Below, piece after piece: positions 25,840-35,332 of a DNA stretch of 64,000 bases; the stretch's first letter is position 1, and each line of letters starts with the position of its first letter. Source of the stretch: Oscillospiraceae bacterium (lineage in GTDB: Bacteria; Bacillota; Clostridia; Oscillospirales; Oscillospiraceae); NCBI GenBank assembly GCA_017458335.1, contig JAFTFT010000004.1:1-64000 (forward strand). The letters are read 5' to 3'. Below the pieces are notes generated by a model that was not told the DNA's origin, did no database searches, and saw only the letters and a list, made by a program, of their open reading frames with translations. The position numbers were made by a program, and so were the translations under genes.

Positions 25840-26826
25840 ATGAAAAAAGCAAGTAAAATGATCATGATGGTTCTGGTTGTGATGATGTTCCTTTGCATCA
25901 GCGTCAGCGCCAGCGCCGAAACCGTCCTGCAGTTCGGTACGACCGTCAACGAGCAGGATTCTTTCCAGGTCGCCGCAGAGAAGTTTGCGGAATTGGTCAA
26001 TGAGCGGACCGACGGCGCTTATGTCATTGAGATTTATCCCAACGGCACCCTCGGCGGCGAAGCTGACATGCTGGAAAGCATGAGCATGGGGATGCTCGAT
26101 ATGGGTATCATTACTGCCGGCCCGTTCGTCAACTACTCTTCCATGATGGGCGTGCTGGATATGCCCTTCCTTTTTGCCAACAATGAAGAAGCCTATAAGA
26201 TTCTCGACGGTGAAGTCGGACATGAGCTGCTCGACACCCTGGAGGACGCCGGTCTGAAGGGCCTTGCCTATGCAGAGCGCGGCTTCCGCAACATCACCAA
26301 CTCCGTGAAGCCGGTCGCCAGCGCGGCGGACGTTGCCGGTCTGAAGCTCCGCGTGATGGAGAACGAAGTTTACACGGCCACCTTCAAGGCGTTGGATGTC
26401 AATGCCGTTCCGATGAACTGGCAGGATACCCTCACCGCTCTGCAGCAGGGCACGGTCGAAGGCCAGGAGAACCCGATCAACGTTATCTGGTCCTACAAGA
26501 TGTGGGAGTACAACCAGAAGTTCTGTGTGCTTGACCGCCACTCCTACTCCACCGCGATCATCACCATGAGCCTCGATCTCTTCAACAGCCTCGATGCCGA
26601 GACCCAGCAGATCTTCATCGATGCTGCACAGGAAGCGGCCGAGTATGAGCGCGCCTGGGTTGCCGAGCAGGAAGCCGGCCAGCTCCAGGAGATCAAGGAC
26701 AACGGTATCGAAGTCGTTGAGGATCCGGATGTTGACTCCTTCCGTGAGGCCGTTCAGGTCGTCTACGACGCCTATCCCCAGTACGCGGATTATATTGCCC
26801 GTATTCAGGCTGAACTGGCGAAGTAA
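25840..26826 (+). CDS. dctP: TRAP transporter solute-binding protein DctP (second system)
   Basis: 328 residues with a signal peptide (to about SASA at 24-27). DctP-family features: FGTTVNEQDSFQVAAEKFAE, EIYPNGTLGGEADMLESM, the carboxylate-binding Arg in LKLRVMENEVY, and GQENPINVIW. It differs clearly from the protein at 3.7 kb, so a different ligand is expected. The downstream dehydratase suggests a hydroxylated or branched carboxylic acid, which is inference. Confidence 0.93.
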   Translation: MKKASKMIMMVLVVMMFLCISVSASAETVLQFGTTVNEQDSFQVAAEKFAELVNERTDGAYVIEIYPNGTLGGEADMLESMSMGMLDMGIITAGPFVNYSSMMGVLDMPFLFANNEEAYKILDGEVGHELLDTLEDAGLKGLAYAERGFRNITNSVKPVASAADVAGLKLRVMENEVYTATFKALDVNAVPMNWQDTLTALQQGTVEGQENPINVIWSYKMWEYNQKFCVLDRHSYSTAIITMSLDLFNSLDAETQQIFIDAAQEAAEYERAWVAEQEAGQLQEIKDNGIEVVEDPDVDSFREAVQVVYDAYPQYADYIARIQAELAK

Positions 26827-26858
26827 TCTTCCGACGGTTTCCGGCCAATAGGATTGCA

Positions 26859-26906
26859 CAGGACATTGAAGTCCGCCTTGATCGGCATCTTCGATGTCCT
26901 GTCTTT
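26859..26906 (+). terminator. hairpin between dctP and dctQ of the second TRAP operon
   Basis: CAGGACATTGAAG (26859-26871) pairs with CTTCGATGTCCTG (26889-26901) with one G-U pair, followed by TCTTTT. It lies 36 bases before dctQ, the same position as the palindrome in the first TRAP operon, and probably attenuates read-through into the membrane genes. Confidence 0.7.
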
Positions 26907-26936
26907 TCACTTTCAGTAGGGTAGGAGTAAGAGAGT

Positions 26937-27416
26937 ATGAAAGTACTTCAAAAAATCAGTTCTGTTCTGGACAGCATCTTTGGGTTCCTCGTGGTGATCA
27001 TGATCGGGGCAATGGTGATCATCACCACGGCCCAGATCATCTGCCGTGTCTGGTTCACGGCCTTGTCCTGGTCGGAGGAGGTTACGCGATTCCTCCTGAT
27101 CTGGGCGACGTTCCTCGGAGCAACCTGCGTCTATCGCCGCAGCGGCAACATCGCGATTACGGCGGTGCAGACAATGTTCCCGGAAAATGTACAGAAGCTC
27201 CTGCGTGTTCTTGTGCACCTGATCTGCTTCTGCCTGTTTGCGGCGCTGCTCTATTATGGTGTTAAGTATTGCAACAAACAGGTTCGCACGGCGGCGGCGC
27301 TGCCGATCAAGATGAAGTATATCTATATGTGTCTTCCCATCGGACTGGGTGTGTGTATGTATCACGCCTTCGTGATGATGCTGGAGGAGATTACCGGGAA
27401 AGGAGGGAAAGACTGA
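26937..27416 (+). CDS. dctQ: TRAP transporter small membrane subunit DctQ (second system)
   Basis: 159 residues, four hydrophobic segments (about 14-36, 48-64, 86-106, 124-146). Family string WFTALSWSEEVTRFLLIWATFLGA is recognisable in part (WSEEVTRFLLIW). ATG 26937 follows GGTAGGAG. The stop TGA shares its last base with the ATG of dctM. Confidence 0.9.
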   Translation: MKVLQKISSVLDSIFGFLVVIMIGAMVIITTAQIICRVWFTALSWSEEVTRFLLIWATFLGATCVYRRSGNIAITAVQTMFPENVQKLLRVLVHLICFCLFAALLYYGVKYCNKQVRTAAALPIKMKYIYMCLPIGLGVCMYHAFVMMLEEITGKGGKD

Positions 27417-28681
27417 TGGGCGGAATTCTGTTCGGCGTCTTTATCGCCTTGCTGATCATCGGTGTTCCCGTTGCGTTTTCCATCTGCACGGCCGCCGGCG
27501 TCACGGTGCTCTCCGGTCTCGGATCGGGCAAGCTCCTGATCCTGATTCAGAGAATGTTCGAGGCCTGCAACTCCTTTTCGCTGATTGCGGTGCCCTTCTT
27601 TATTCTGGCGGGGGATCTGCTTTCCAAGGGAAAGATTTCAAAACTGCTGGTGGAGTTCTGTGAGTCATTCCTCGGGGTGATCCGAGGCGGCCTGTCTGTG
27701 GTTTCGGTTTTTGCCGGCATGTTCTTTGCCGCCATCTCGGGATCCGGCGCGGCCACGACGGCGGCGGTGGGCGGCACGCTGGTGCCGGAACTGCGCCAGA
27801 GGGGTTATCCGCCCGCACAGGCGGCGGCGCTCATCGCGGCGGCCGGCACCATCGGCGTTGTGATTCCGCCTTCGGTACCGATGGTCCTGTACGCGGTCAT
27901 CGCCGAAGAGAGCGTCAACAAGCTGTTTAAAGCGGGGTTCATTCCCGGCATTCTCATGGGCATCGCGCTGATTGCGATTGCGCTTGTACAGGCGTATCGG
28001 GACAACTATCCGAAAGGCTCTGGCTTCTCACTGAAGAATGTTGGGAAGACCTTCCTGAAGGCCATCCCGGGCATCCTGATGCCGCTGATCATCCTCGGCG
28101 GAATCTTCTCCGGCTACTTTACGCCGTCTGAGGCCGCCGCCGTGGCGGTGGTGTACGCGGTCCTGGTCTCGGCGTTCATCTATCGGGACCTCACGCTGAA
28201 AGGCCTTTATGAGATCATGAAGGGTTCCGCCCGCACCAGTGCGGTCATCATGATCATCATCGCCTGCTCAGGACCCTTCGGCTGGGTGCTTGCAAACTGG
28301 AAAATCCCGGAGACCATTGCAAGTTCGGTCCTCTCCATTTCGCAGAGCAAGTACGTCATTATGATGCTGATCTCAGTGATCATCCTGATCGCCGGCGTGT
28401 TCATGGAGACTTCTTCCGCGATTATCATCCTGACGCCGGTCTTTCTGCCGCTTATCAAGGCGCTTGGCGTTTCCACGCTGCACTTCGGCATCCTGTTTGT
28501 CGTCGGCATTGCCATCGGCATGATCACCCCGCCCGTTGCCATCAACCTGTTCGTGGCCACCGGCATCTCCGGCCTGCCGATTGAAAAAATCGCGAAGGCG
28601 GTGGTCCCGTATCTGATCGGCCTGATCGTCGTCTTCCTGATGATCGTCTTTGTGCCGCTGCTGATTCCGGGGCTGCTGTAA
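27416..28681 (+). CDS. dctM: TRAP transporter large permease DctM (second system)
   Basis: 421 residues, about 12 membrane helices. Motifs: [19 protein letters not shown], the [16 protein letters not shown] loop, [17 protein letters not shown] and the C-terminal [14 protein letters not shown]. The ATG at 27416 overlaps the dctQ stop (TGATG), with AAAGGAGGGA just upstream, so the pair is coupled. An in-frame start 147 bases earlier inside dctQ is rejected. Confidence 0.94.
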   Translation: MGGILFGVFIALLIIGVPVAFSICTAAGVTVLSGLGSGKLLILIQRMFEACNSFSLIAVPFFILAGDLLSKGKISKLLVEFCESFLGVIRGGLSVVSVFAGMFFAAISGSGAATTAAVGGTLVPELRQRGYPPAQAAALIAAAGTIGVVIPPSVPMVLYAVIAEESVNKLFKAGFIPGILMGIALIAIALVQAYRDNYPKGSGFSLKNVGKTFLKAIPGILMPLIILGGIFSGYFTPSEAAAVAVVYAVLVSAFIYRDLTLKGLYEIMKGSARTSAVIMIIIACSGPFGWVLANWKIPETIASSVLSISQSKYVIMMLISVIILIAGVFMETSSAIIILTPVFLPLIKALGVSTLHFGILFVVGIAIGMITPPVAINLFVATGISGLPIEKIAKAVVPYLIGLIVVFLMIVFVPLLIPGLL

Positions 28682-28722
28682 GCGCCGGAGGATTCAATAA
28701 AGAGAAGAAAGGAAAAATGAAT

Positions 28723-30384
28723 ATGCAGTCTGATCTGATCAAGAAGGGCGTCGAACGCGCGCCCAACCGCAGCTTGCTCTATGCCCTGGGCCTCACGGAT
28801 GAGGAGATCCAGCGCCCGATCATCGGCATTGTCAGTTCCTACAACGAAATCATCCCCGGTCACATGAACATCGACAAGATTGCCGAAGCCGTCAAGGCGG
28901 GGGTCCGCGCCGCGGGCGGCACGCCGGTAATGTTCCCGGCCATCGCCGTGTGCGACGGGATCGCCATGGGGCATATCGGGATGAAGTATTCCCTTGTAAC
29001 GCGCGACCTGATCGCCGACTCCACCGAGGCCATGGTGATTGCCCACCAGTTTGACGGCCTCGTGATGATCCCGAACTGTGACAAAAACGTCCCCGGCCTC
29101 CTGATGGCGGCGGCACGTCTGAACCTTCCCACGATCTTTGTCTCCGGCGGCCCGATGCTGGCCGGCCACCTGAAGGACGGAAGAAGAACCTGTCTCAGCC
29201 ATATGTTCGAAGCCGTCGGCGCCTATCACGCGGGAACGCTGGACGAAGCGGGCGTCCGGGACTATGAAGAGAACGCCTGCCCCTCCTGCGGTTCCTGCTC
29301 CGGCATGTATACGGCCAATTCCATGAACTGCCTCACCGAGGCCATCGGCATGGCGCTGCCCGGCAATGGCACGATCCCCGCGCCCTATTCCGCCCGCCTG
29401 CGGCTGGCCAAGCACGCCGGCATGCAGGTCATGGAGCTGGTGAAGAGGGATCTGCGTCCGCGGGACATCATGACCGCCGCGGCGATCCACAATGCCGAGA
29501 CGGTGGACATGGCGCTCGGTTGCAGCACCAACACCATGCTGCATCTGCCCGCCATCGCGCACGAAGCCGGTGTGGAGATCGACCTGAACACGGCAAATGA
29601 AATCTCGGCCGCGACGCCGAACCTCTGCCATCTGGCACCGGCGGGGGACACTTTCATCGAGGACCTGGAGCAGGCCGGCGGTGTATATGCCGTGATGAAG
29701 GAGCTCACGAAGAAAAACCTGCTGGATCTCTCCGTGATGACAGTCACCGGAAAGACCATGGAAGAGAACCTGGCGGAGGTCAGGAACCTCGATCCGGAGG
29801 TCATCCGGCCCATCGACAATCCCTATTCCCAGACCGGCGGCATCGCGGTGCTCCGTGGAAATCTGGCGGAAGACGGCTGCGTCGTGAAGCAGTCCGCCGT
29901 TGCGGCGGAAATGATGGTCCATGAAGGACCGGCGCGCGTGTTCAACTCCGAAGAGGAGGCCATCGCGGCCATCTACGGCAAGCAGATCAAGCCCGGCGAC
30001 GTGGTGGTCATCCGCTATGAAGGGCCCAAGGGAGGCCCGGGCATGCGCGAGATGCTGAACCCGACCTCGGCGATCGTCGGGATGGGTCTCGGTTCCAGCG
30101 TGGCGCTGATTACGGACGGACGTTTCTCCGGCGCAACGCGCGGCGCGTCCATCGGCCATGTCAGTCCGGAAGCGGCTGCCGGCGGGACGATCGCCCTTGT
30201 GGAAGAAGGGGATCTGATCGCCATCGACATCCCGAACCGCAGCATCAAGCTCCAGGTCTCCGACGAGGAGCTCGCCGCACGGCGCGCCAAATGGGTCTGC
30301 CCGGAACCGAAAATCAAGACGGGATACCTCGCACGCTATGCAAAGCTGGTCAGCTCCGCGGATAAGGGCGCCATTCTGCAGTAA
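28723..30384 (+). CDS. ilvD: dihydroxy-acid dehydratase (IlvD/EDD family)
   Basis: 553 residues of the IlvD/phosphogluconate dehydratase family. Cluster-region residues are C119 in PNCDKN and the [10 protein letters not shown] run (C186, C189, C192). The early segment reads NEIIPGH, as in the E. coli-type [4Fe-4S] enzyme, rather than the Cys-containing form of [2Fe-2S] enzymes. It is the last gene of the TRAP operon, with no other branched-chain amino acid gene nearby. It may be the biosynthetic enzyme or may dehydrate an imported sugar acid. A start two codons earlier at 28717 is also possible. Confidence 0.88.
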   Translation: MQSDLIKKGVERAPNRSLLYALGLTDEEIQRPIIGIVSSYNEIIPGHMNIDKIAEAVKAGVRAAGGTPVMFPAIAVCDGIAMGHIGMKYSLVTRDLIADSTEAMVIAHQFDGLVMIPNCDKNVPGLLMAAARLNLPTIFVSGGPMLAGHLKDGRRTCLSHMFEAVGAYHAGTLDEAGVRDYEENACPSCGSCSGMYTANSMNCLTEAIGMALPGNGTIPAPYSARLRLAKHAGMQVMELVKRDLRPRDIMTAAAIHNAETVDMALGCSTNTMLHLPAIAHEAGVEIDLNTANEISAATPNLCHLAPAGDTFIEDLEQAGGVYAVMKELTKKNLLDLSVMTVTGKTMEENLAEVRNLDPEVIRPIDNPYSQTGGIAVLRGNLAEDGCVVKQSAVAAEMMVHEGPARVFNSEEEAIAAIYGKQIKPGDVVVIRYEGPKGGPGMREMLNPTSAIVGMGLGSSVALITDGRFSGATRGASIGHVSPEAAAGGTIALVEEGDLIAIDIPNRSIKLQVSDEELAARRAKWVCPEPKIKTGYLARYAKLVSSADKGAILQ

Positions 30385-30429
30385 AAGCATGTCAAATAGA
30401 AAAACAGAAAAGGAGCAACTGCCGACAGA

Positions 30430-31560
30430 ATGAATCAGAAAGAACTCGGCGAGATCCGCCGCCGCATCCGGCCGGAGCACAATGCCATCCATCATTTTTA
30501 CGGATGCTATGTCAATACAAACAAAGAGATTGTCTCCTCATTTGATGAGTCTCTCGGTCTGCTGACCCAGGAAGAGACGGAGAAGTATTTCAGTCTGCTG
30601 AAAAAGACGCTGTCCGGCGCACTGGGGAAGAACCTGCTGGACATCTCGTTTGCCACGAAGCAGGTCATGGACAGCGAGGAACACCGCCTGCTTACCGCCC
30701 TGCGCAAGAGCGAGCTGTCGGACGTGGCCCTGCGGGAAGAATTCTACCGCTGCATCATTGACCACATCGACATGGAGGATCAGAACTACCTGATCCTGAT
30801 GGCCTATGACGTCTATGACGTGCCGCACTACGGCAAGGACGGGCAGGAGGACGACCGCGGCGACGTGTACAAGTACATGCTCTGCTGTGTGTGCCCGGTG
30901 AAACCGGGAAAGCCGGAGCTCGGCTACGTGGCGGACGAGAAGCGCTTCCGCAGCTCCATCATCGGCCAGGTTGTGGCCGCGCCGGAACTGGGCTTCCTGT
31001 TCCCGGCCTTCGACGGGCGTGCGACGAACATCTACAACGCTCTGTTCTATTCCAAAAACATCAACGCCAGCCACCAGGACTTCGTGGACGCGGTCTTCCG
31101 CACGCCGGTGCCGATGTCGGCCGGACGGCAGAAGGAGAGCTTCAACGAGGCGCTGACCGGAGCACTCGACAAGGACTGCAGCTTTGATGTGATTCAGGCC
31201 ATGCACGAACAGCTCAACGAGCGCATCGCGGTCTACAAGGAGACCAAGGACCCTGAACCTATGACGGTGTCTCTGGAGGAGATGGGAGAGATCCTGGAAA
31301 ACAGCGGCGCCACCCCCGAGGAAGCCGAAGCTTTCTGCGCCGGCTGCACCGAAGCGATGGGGGAGAACGCGGTGCTGCGTCCTGGAAACCTCACCAACAC
31401 CAGCCGGATGGAGATCGCCACGCCCGAGGTGAAGATCAGCGTGAACCCGAAGTTCAGCTATCTGGTGGAAGCCCGGGTGATCGACGGAAAGAAGTACATC
31501 CTTGTCTCCGCGGACGCGGGCGTCGAACTCAACGGCGTCGCGGTGGACATCCGCGACTGA
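30430..31560 (+). CDS. DUF4317 family protein
   Basis: 376 residues matching the DUF4317 pattern found in Clostridia: MNQKELGEIRRRIRPE at the start, YGCYVN, a conserved YLILMAYDVYDVP segment, and GFLFPAFDGRATNIYNAL in the middle. No signal peptide or membrane helix. Function unknown. Gene lies 45 bases after ilvD with AAAGGAG far upstream of the ATG, so the start is fairly but not fully certain. Confidence 0.85.
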   Translation: MNQKELGEIRRRIRPEHNAIHHFYGCYVNTNKEIVSSFDESLGLLTQEETEKYFSLLKKTLSGALGKNLLDISFATKQVMDSEEHRLLTALRKSELSDVALREEFYRCIIDHIDMEDQNYLILMAYDVYDVPHYGKDGQEDDRGDVYKYMLCCVCPVKPGKPELGYVADEKRFRSSIIGQVVAAPELGFLFPAFDGRATNIYNALFYSKNINASHQDFVDAVFRTPVPMSAGRQKESFNEALTGALDKDCSFDVIQAMHEQLNERIAVYKETKDPEPMTVSLEEMGEILENSGATPEEAEAFCAGCTEAMGENAVLRPGNLTNTSRMEIATPEVKISVNPKFSYLVEARVIDGKKYILVSADAGVELNGVAVDIRD

Positions 31561-31603
31561 AAAATCGCTGACGCCTGTTTTCGTCAAATCCGTCACTTTT
31601 TGT

Positions 31604-31632
31604 TTTACACCGGGCGAATGGTGTGGTAGAAT
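31604..31632 (+). promoter_or_regulatory. sigma-A promoter of the phosphoribosyltransferase-like gene
   Basis: TTTACA (31604-31609), 17-base spacer, TAGAAT (31627-31632), 72 bases ahead of the start codon. Confidence 0.65.
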
Positions 31633-31704
31633 CAAAGCACGGAAGGCTCCGGACCCGATCCGGAGGACAAACACGGAGATGACAAAAAGGAAGGAGCTGC
31701 AGCC

Positions 31705-32343
31705 ATGGGTATTTCAACGTCACATCTGCGGGAACAAACGCACAGCATTCCGCTTCGGATTGCCAAGGGGCATTTCGCCACCAACAAATGCCATGTAAAC
31801 TATTATGTTGACATGACCTATACCAAACACCGTCTGGCCGAGGCGCATGAAGCCGCAAAGGAACTGGTGCAGAAGCTGGATAAGACCTCTCCGATCGACA
31901 GCATTCTGTGCCTGGAGGGGACAGAGGTTCTCGGAACCTGCATCGCGGAGGAACTGATCCAGGCCGGCATCCGCATCACGAACGAGCACGGGACGATCTA
32001 TGTCGTGACGCCGGAGCTGACCAGCTCGAACCAGATCATTTTCCGCAGCAATACCGCGCACCTGATCCGCAACCGCCACGTCCTGATTCTCGCGGCGAGC
32101 GTCGCCACCGGCGCCATGGTGCTGGACGCGGTCAACGCGGTGAAATATTACGGCGGCATGCCGGAGGGCATCTGCGCCATCTTCTCCGCCGGACAGAAGT
32201 GCGCGGGGCTGCCGATCACGACCATCTTCGGCTCGGACCTGCTGGGTGACTTTATGTGCGCGCCGGCAACGGACTGCCCGCTCTGCAAGGCAGGAGTAAA
32301 GCTGGACGCGCTGGTCAACAGCTACGGCATTTCCAGCCTCTGA
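31705..32343 (+). CDS. phosphoribosyltransferase-fold protein (orotate PRTase-like)
   Basis: 212 residues. Length, N-terminal YVDMTYTKHRLAEAHEAA and the ILCLEGTEVLGTCIAEEL segment fit the type I PRTase fold of orotate phosphoribosyltransferase-like proteins. At the PRPP loop it reads VLILAASVATGAMVLDAV, so the usual two acidic residues (as in LVDDVxTTG) are replaced by Ala-Ser. It also has two C-terminal Cys (CPLCKAG) that could bind metal. A regulatory or altered catalytic role is possible. Has its own promoter and GAAGGAGC ribosome site. Confidence 0.78.
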   Translation: MGISTSHLREQTHSIPLRIAKGHFATNKCHVNYYVDMTYTKHRLAEAHEAAKELVQKLDKTSPIDSILCLEGTEVLGTCIAEELIQAGIRITNEHGTIYVVTPELTSSNQIIFRSNTAHLIRNRHVLILAASVATGAMVLDAVNAVKYYGGMPEGICAIFSAGQKCAGLPITTIFGSDLLGDFMCAPATDCPLCKAGVKLDALVNSYGISSL

Positions 32344-32502
32344 GATCCGGAGCCTGCCGCAGCGGCACAGCCGGCCGGAGACCCGGCGGAAGAATGAAAC
32401 CTGTCCGGAAAGGGCAGAGCGATGAGCAGAAAGCGTAATTTTAATAGAAAGCGCACAAGAAAAACGCGCAGTTCTGTGCATAAATTTGTATAAGTTAAGA
32501 TA

Positions 32503-32531
32503 TTGTAAACGAAAAAATCCTTTGCTATAAT
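32503..32531 (+). promoter_or_regulatory. promoter of the lysine-riboswitch leader
   Basis: TTGTAA (32503-32508), 17 bases, perfect TATAAT (32526-32531). The riboswitch P1 stem begins 8 bases downstream, as expected if transcription starts at its 5' edge. Confidence 0.8.
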
Positions 32532-32538
32532 ACGGGAC

Positions 32539-32713
32539 GTAATAAAAGTAGAGGCGCGTATTGCCAAGAGTAGCACAGCTTAAGACGGAGACCGGCAATC
32601 TCTGAGCTGTGAGAAAGGGGCATACGCCGAAGGGGGACGCAGCCTGAGTCCAGCCTGGGCATATGCAGAAGATGCATATGACTGTCGCATCATTGCGGAG
32701 AGCTAATTATTAC
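32539..32713 (+). promoter_or_regulatory. lysine riboswitch (L box)
   Basis: Senses lysine in the nascent leader of the transporter gene. Conserved L-box blocks are present in order: GTAGAGGCGCG (32548-32558), AAGAGTA, AAAGGGGCATACGCCGAAGG, GCAGCC...TGGGC, a CATATGC/GCATATG hairpin, ACTGTCGC and GCGGAGAGCTA (32695-32705). P1 is closed by GTAATAA (32539-32545) with TTATTAC (32707-32713). A strong terminator follows at 32786, giving lysine-induced transcription termination. Confidence 0.93.
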
Positions 32714-32785
32714 AGAACATCGGAATCGTCACGCCGGAGCAGGACGGTGGACGGGCGGTTTCCATGATTATGTGTGATTATCCAC

Positions 32786-32823
32786 AAAGCAGTTGGTGTG
32801 ACATGACACCAACTGCTTTTCAC
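32786..32823 (+). terminator. riboswitch-controlled intrinsic terminator
   Basis: Perfect 14-base stem AAAGCAGTTGGTGT (32786-32799) and ACACCAACTGCTTT (32806-32819) around GACATG, ending in TTTT. It lies 29 bases before the ATG of the transporter and is the expression platform of the lysine riboswitch. Confidence 0.9.
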
Positions 32824-32848
32824 TTTATTCAGTAAAGGAGTAAAAAGT

Positions 32849-34393
32849 ATGGAATCCGTTTATGTTGGTGCATGGTCGCTTGTCCCGCCCGTTGTGGCGA
32901 TCGTACTGGCGCTGATTACCAAGGAGGTTGTGTTCTCCCTGGTGGCCGGCGTACTGTCCGGGACGCTGATCTATGCTTTTGCCGGCGGGATGAACCCGCT
33001 GGTAGCCCCCGTGAATGTGATGTTCGAGCTGATCATCAACCGCGCAGACATGTATATCATGCTGTTCTGCTTCCTGCTGGGTTCTCTGGTCTATCTGATC
33101 AACGCCTCCGGCGGTGCCAAGGCCTACGGGCGCTGGGCTTCCGGTGTGATCCGCTCCAAGCGCCAGTCCACCCTGCTCACGGCGTTTCTGGGCTGCCTGA
33201 TCTTTATCGACGACTATTTTAACGCCCTTACCGTCGGCTCCGTCATGAAGCCGGTCACGGACCGCTATCAGGTGAGCCGCCCGAAGCTGGCCTACCTGAT
33301 CGACTCAACCTCCGCCCCGATCTGCATCCTGGTTCCGATTTCCACCTGGGGCGCGGCCGTCGGCGGCTACATGGTCGACACAGGCGTGTTCAAGTCGGGT
33401 ATTGCCGGCTTCATGGCCATGGTTCCGTATAACCTCTATGCGCTCCTCTGCCTGCTGATGGTGGTGCTGATCTGCGTCTTCTCTTGGGACTTCGGCCTGA
33501 TGCACCGCTTTGAGAAGAAGGCCGCGCGCGGCAACCTCTCCGCCACGGCGGATCAGGACTATGAGAAGATGGAGACCGCCGGCAACGCGACGCTCTGGGA
33601 CATGATCCTGCCGATTCTGGTGCTGGTTGTTGTCTCGATCCTCGCCATGATGTACATCGGCGGCTTCTGGAGCGACGATCCCGCCGTCGCCGGTCAGTTC
33701 GGCCCATCCCTCGGCAACAGCGTCTCCGGCCAGGCCCTGACCTGGGGCTCCTTTGCGGCCCTGCTCTTCACACTGCTGCTCTATGTCCCCCGCAAGATCA
33801 TGAGCTTCCACGAATTTTTCGACGGCATGGTGAAGGGCATGGAGCCGATGATCACCGCCGGCGTCATCCTGCTTCTGGCCTGGGCCATCGGCGGCGTCTG
33901 CCGTGAGCTTCTCGGCACGCCCGAGTATGTCAGCAACCTTTTCCAGACCCTGGGCGTTCCGGGGGCCGTTCTTCCGATGATCGTCTTCATTTTCGCGTCC
34001 TTCCTGAGCTTCTCCACCGGCACCTCCTGGGGCACCTTCGGCATCCTGCTGCCGATCGTCGCGCCTGTCGCCCAGGCCATCGCACCCGAGCTGACCGTCG
34101 CCTCCCTCGCCGCCACGCTGGCCGGCAGCATCTTCGGCGACCACTGCTCTCCCATCTCCGACACGACGATCCTCTCCAGCACCGGCGCAAGCTGCAACCA
34201 CTTGGATCACGTGAACTCCCAGATGCCCTATGCCCTCACGATTGCCGGCTGCAGCCTGGCGGGCTATATCCTCATCGGCATCACCGGTAACGGAACGCTC
34301 GGCCTGATCGTCTCGGCCGTCCTGCTGGTCGCGGTGGTCTACGTGCTGCACCGCGCGGCGGAAAAGAGCTACGTCGAGCCTGCCGAAGCGTAA
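32849..34393 (+). CDS. lysW: NhaC-family Na+/H+ antiporter-like transporter, probable lysine transporter
   Basis: 514 residues with about 12 membrane helices, of the NhaC/ArgW-type superfamily. Landmarks: FLGCLIFIDDYFNALTVGSV, IDSTSAPICILVPISTWGA, FLSFSTGTSWGTFGILLP and IFGDHCSPISDTTILSSTGA. The upstream lysine riboswitch marks it as a lysine (or lysine/H+ or Na+) transporter of the LysW kind, since such riboswitches lower expression when lysine is plentiful. ATG follows AAAGGAG. Confidence 0.9.
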   Translation: MESVYVGAWSLVPPVVAIVLALITKEVVFSLVAGVLSGTLIYAFAGGMNPLVAPVNVMFELIINRADMYIMLFCFLLGSLVYLINASGGAKAYGRWASGVIRSKRQSTLLTAFLGCLIFIDDYFNALTVGSVMKPVTDRYQVSRPKLAYLIDSTSAPICILVPISTWGAAVGGYMVDTGVFKSGIAGFMAMVPYNLYALLCLLMVVLICVFSWDFGLMHRFEKKAARGNLSATADQDYEKMETAGNATLWDMILPILVLVVVSILAMMYIGGFWSDDPAVAGQFGPSLGNSVSGQALTWGSFAALLFTLLLYVPRKIMSFHEFFDGMVKGMEPMITAGVILLLAWAIGGVCRELLGTPEYVSNLFQTLGVPGAVLPMIVFIFASFLSFSTGTSWGTFGILLPIVAPVAQAIAPELTVASLAATLAGSIFGDHCSPISDTTILSSTGASCNHLDHVNSQMPYALTIAGCSLAGYILIGITGNGTLGLIVSAVLLVAVVYVLHRAAEKSYVEPAEA

Positions 34394-34403
34394 CTATTCC
34401 ACG

Positions 34404-35282
34404 ATGTTCAAAGAAACGCTTCTTCTGCCGGACGGTTCCCTCATGCCCCGCCTGGGGCAGGGAACCTGGCAGATGGCAGAAGACGACACGAAAGTGGAAC
34501 GCGAGATCGCCGGGCTGCGGCACGGCTTTGATCTCGGCTTCCGCCTGATCGACTCGGCGGAGATGTACGCCGACGGCAAGTCCGAACTGCTTGTGGGAAA
34601 GGCCCTGAAGGGTTACCGCAGGGAGGACTTCTTCCTCGTCACGAAGGTCCTGCCGGAAAACGCCAACCGGAAACGCATTTATTCCAGCCTTGACCGCTCG
34701 CTCACGCTGATGGGGACGGACTATGCCGACCTCTATCTGCTGCACTGGCGGGGAGATGCGGACCTCGGCGAGGTCGTGGCCTGCATGGAGGACCTGAAAC
34801 AGAAGGGAAAGATCCGCCGTTGGGGCGTATCCAACTTCGACGTACAGGACATGGAAGATCTCTGGCGCGTTCCGGACGGTCGGAACTGCTGTGTCAATCA
34901 GATCCTTTACAACCTCGGAAGCCGGGGAATAGAATATGACCTGATCCCCTGGCAGCGGGAGCGCGGCGTTCCCTTCATGGCCTACTGCCCGGTGGGGCAG
35001 GCCGGCGCGCTGGTGACCCAGGACCGTGTCTCCAAGGAGATGATGGTCCGGGATGAGAATGTCAGGGCTGTCGCAGCGCGGCACGGCGCGTCCATTGTTC
35101 AGATTCTGCTGGCTTTCGTTCTGCGGCTGGAGGACTTCGCCGCGATGCCGAAGGCGGTCGGCTTTGATCACATTGAAGAGAATTACGCCGTGAAGGGAAT
35201 CTCTCTGACGGAGGAGGACATCGAGCAGCTTTCACGCTCGTTCCCCGCACCGACAGAGAAGACCCCGATGGAAAAATACTGA
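34404..35282 (+). CDS. aldo/keto reductase
   Basis: 292 residues with the (beta/alpha)8 AKR fold. Motifs: LPDGSLMPRLGQGTWQM, catalytic D/Y in LIDSAEMYADGKSE, K in FLVTKVLPEN, H in DLYLLHWRG, and the NADPH-binding C-terminal MPKAVGFDHIEENYAV. No clear ribosome site precedes the ATG, which lies ten bases after the transporter stop, so translation may depend on coupling. Substrate unknown. Confidence 0.9.
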   Translation: MFKETLLLPDGSLMPRLGQGTWQMAEDDTKVEREIAGLRHGFDLGFRLIDSAEMYADGKSELLVGKALKGYRREDFFLVTKVLPENANRKRIYSSLDRSLTLMGTDYADLYLLHWRGDADLGEVVACMEDLKQKGKIRRWGVSNFDVQDMEDLWRVPDGRNCCVNQILYNLGSRGIEYDLIPWQRERGVPFMAYCPVGQAGALVTQDRVSKEMMVRDENVRAVAARHGASIVQILLAFVLRLEDFAAMPKAVGFDHIEENYAVKGISLTEEDIEQLSRSFPAPTEKTPMEKY

Positions 35283-35332
35283 GAGCCCCAGCACGTTTGA
35301 GCCGGAACGGATTCCGGAAAGGAGATTAAGCG

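Noticed and set aside
28207-30495. 762-residue minus-strand frame opposite dctM/ilvD
   Set aside because: His/Asp/Arg-rich antisense reading of genuine genes; no start site signal.
33305-34351. 348-residue minus-strand frame opposite the NhaC-type transporter
   Set aside because: Asp/Gly/His-rich mirror of a membrane protein, no supporting signal.
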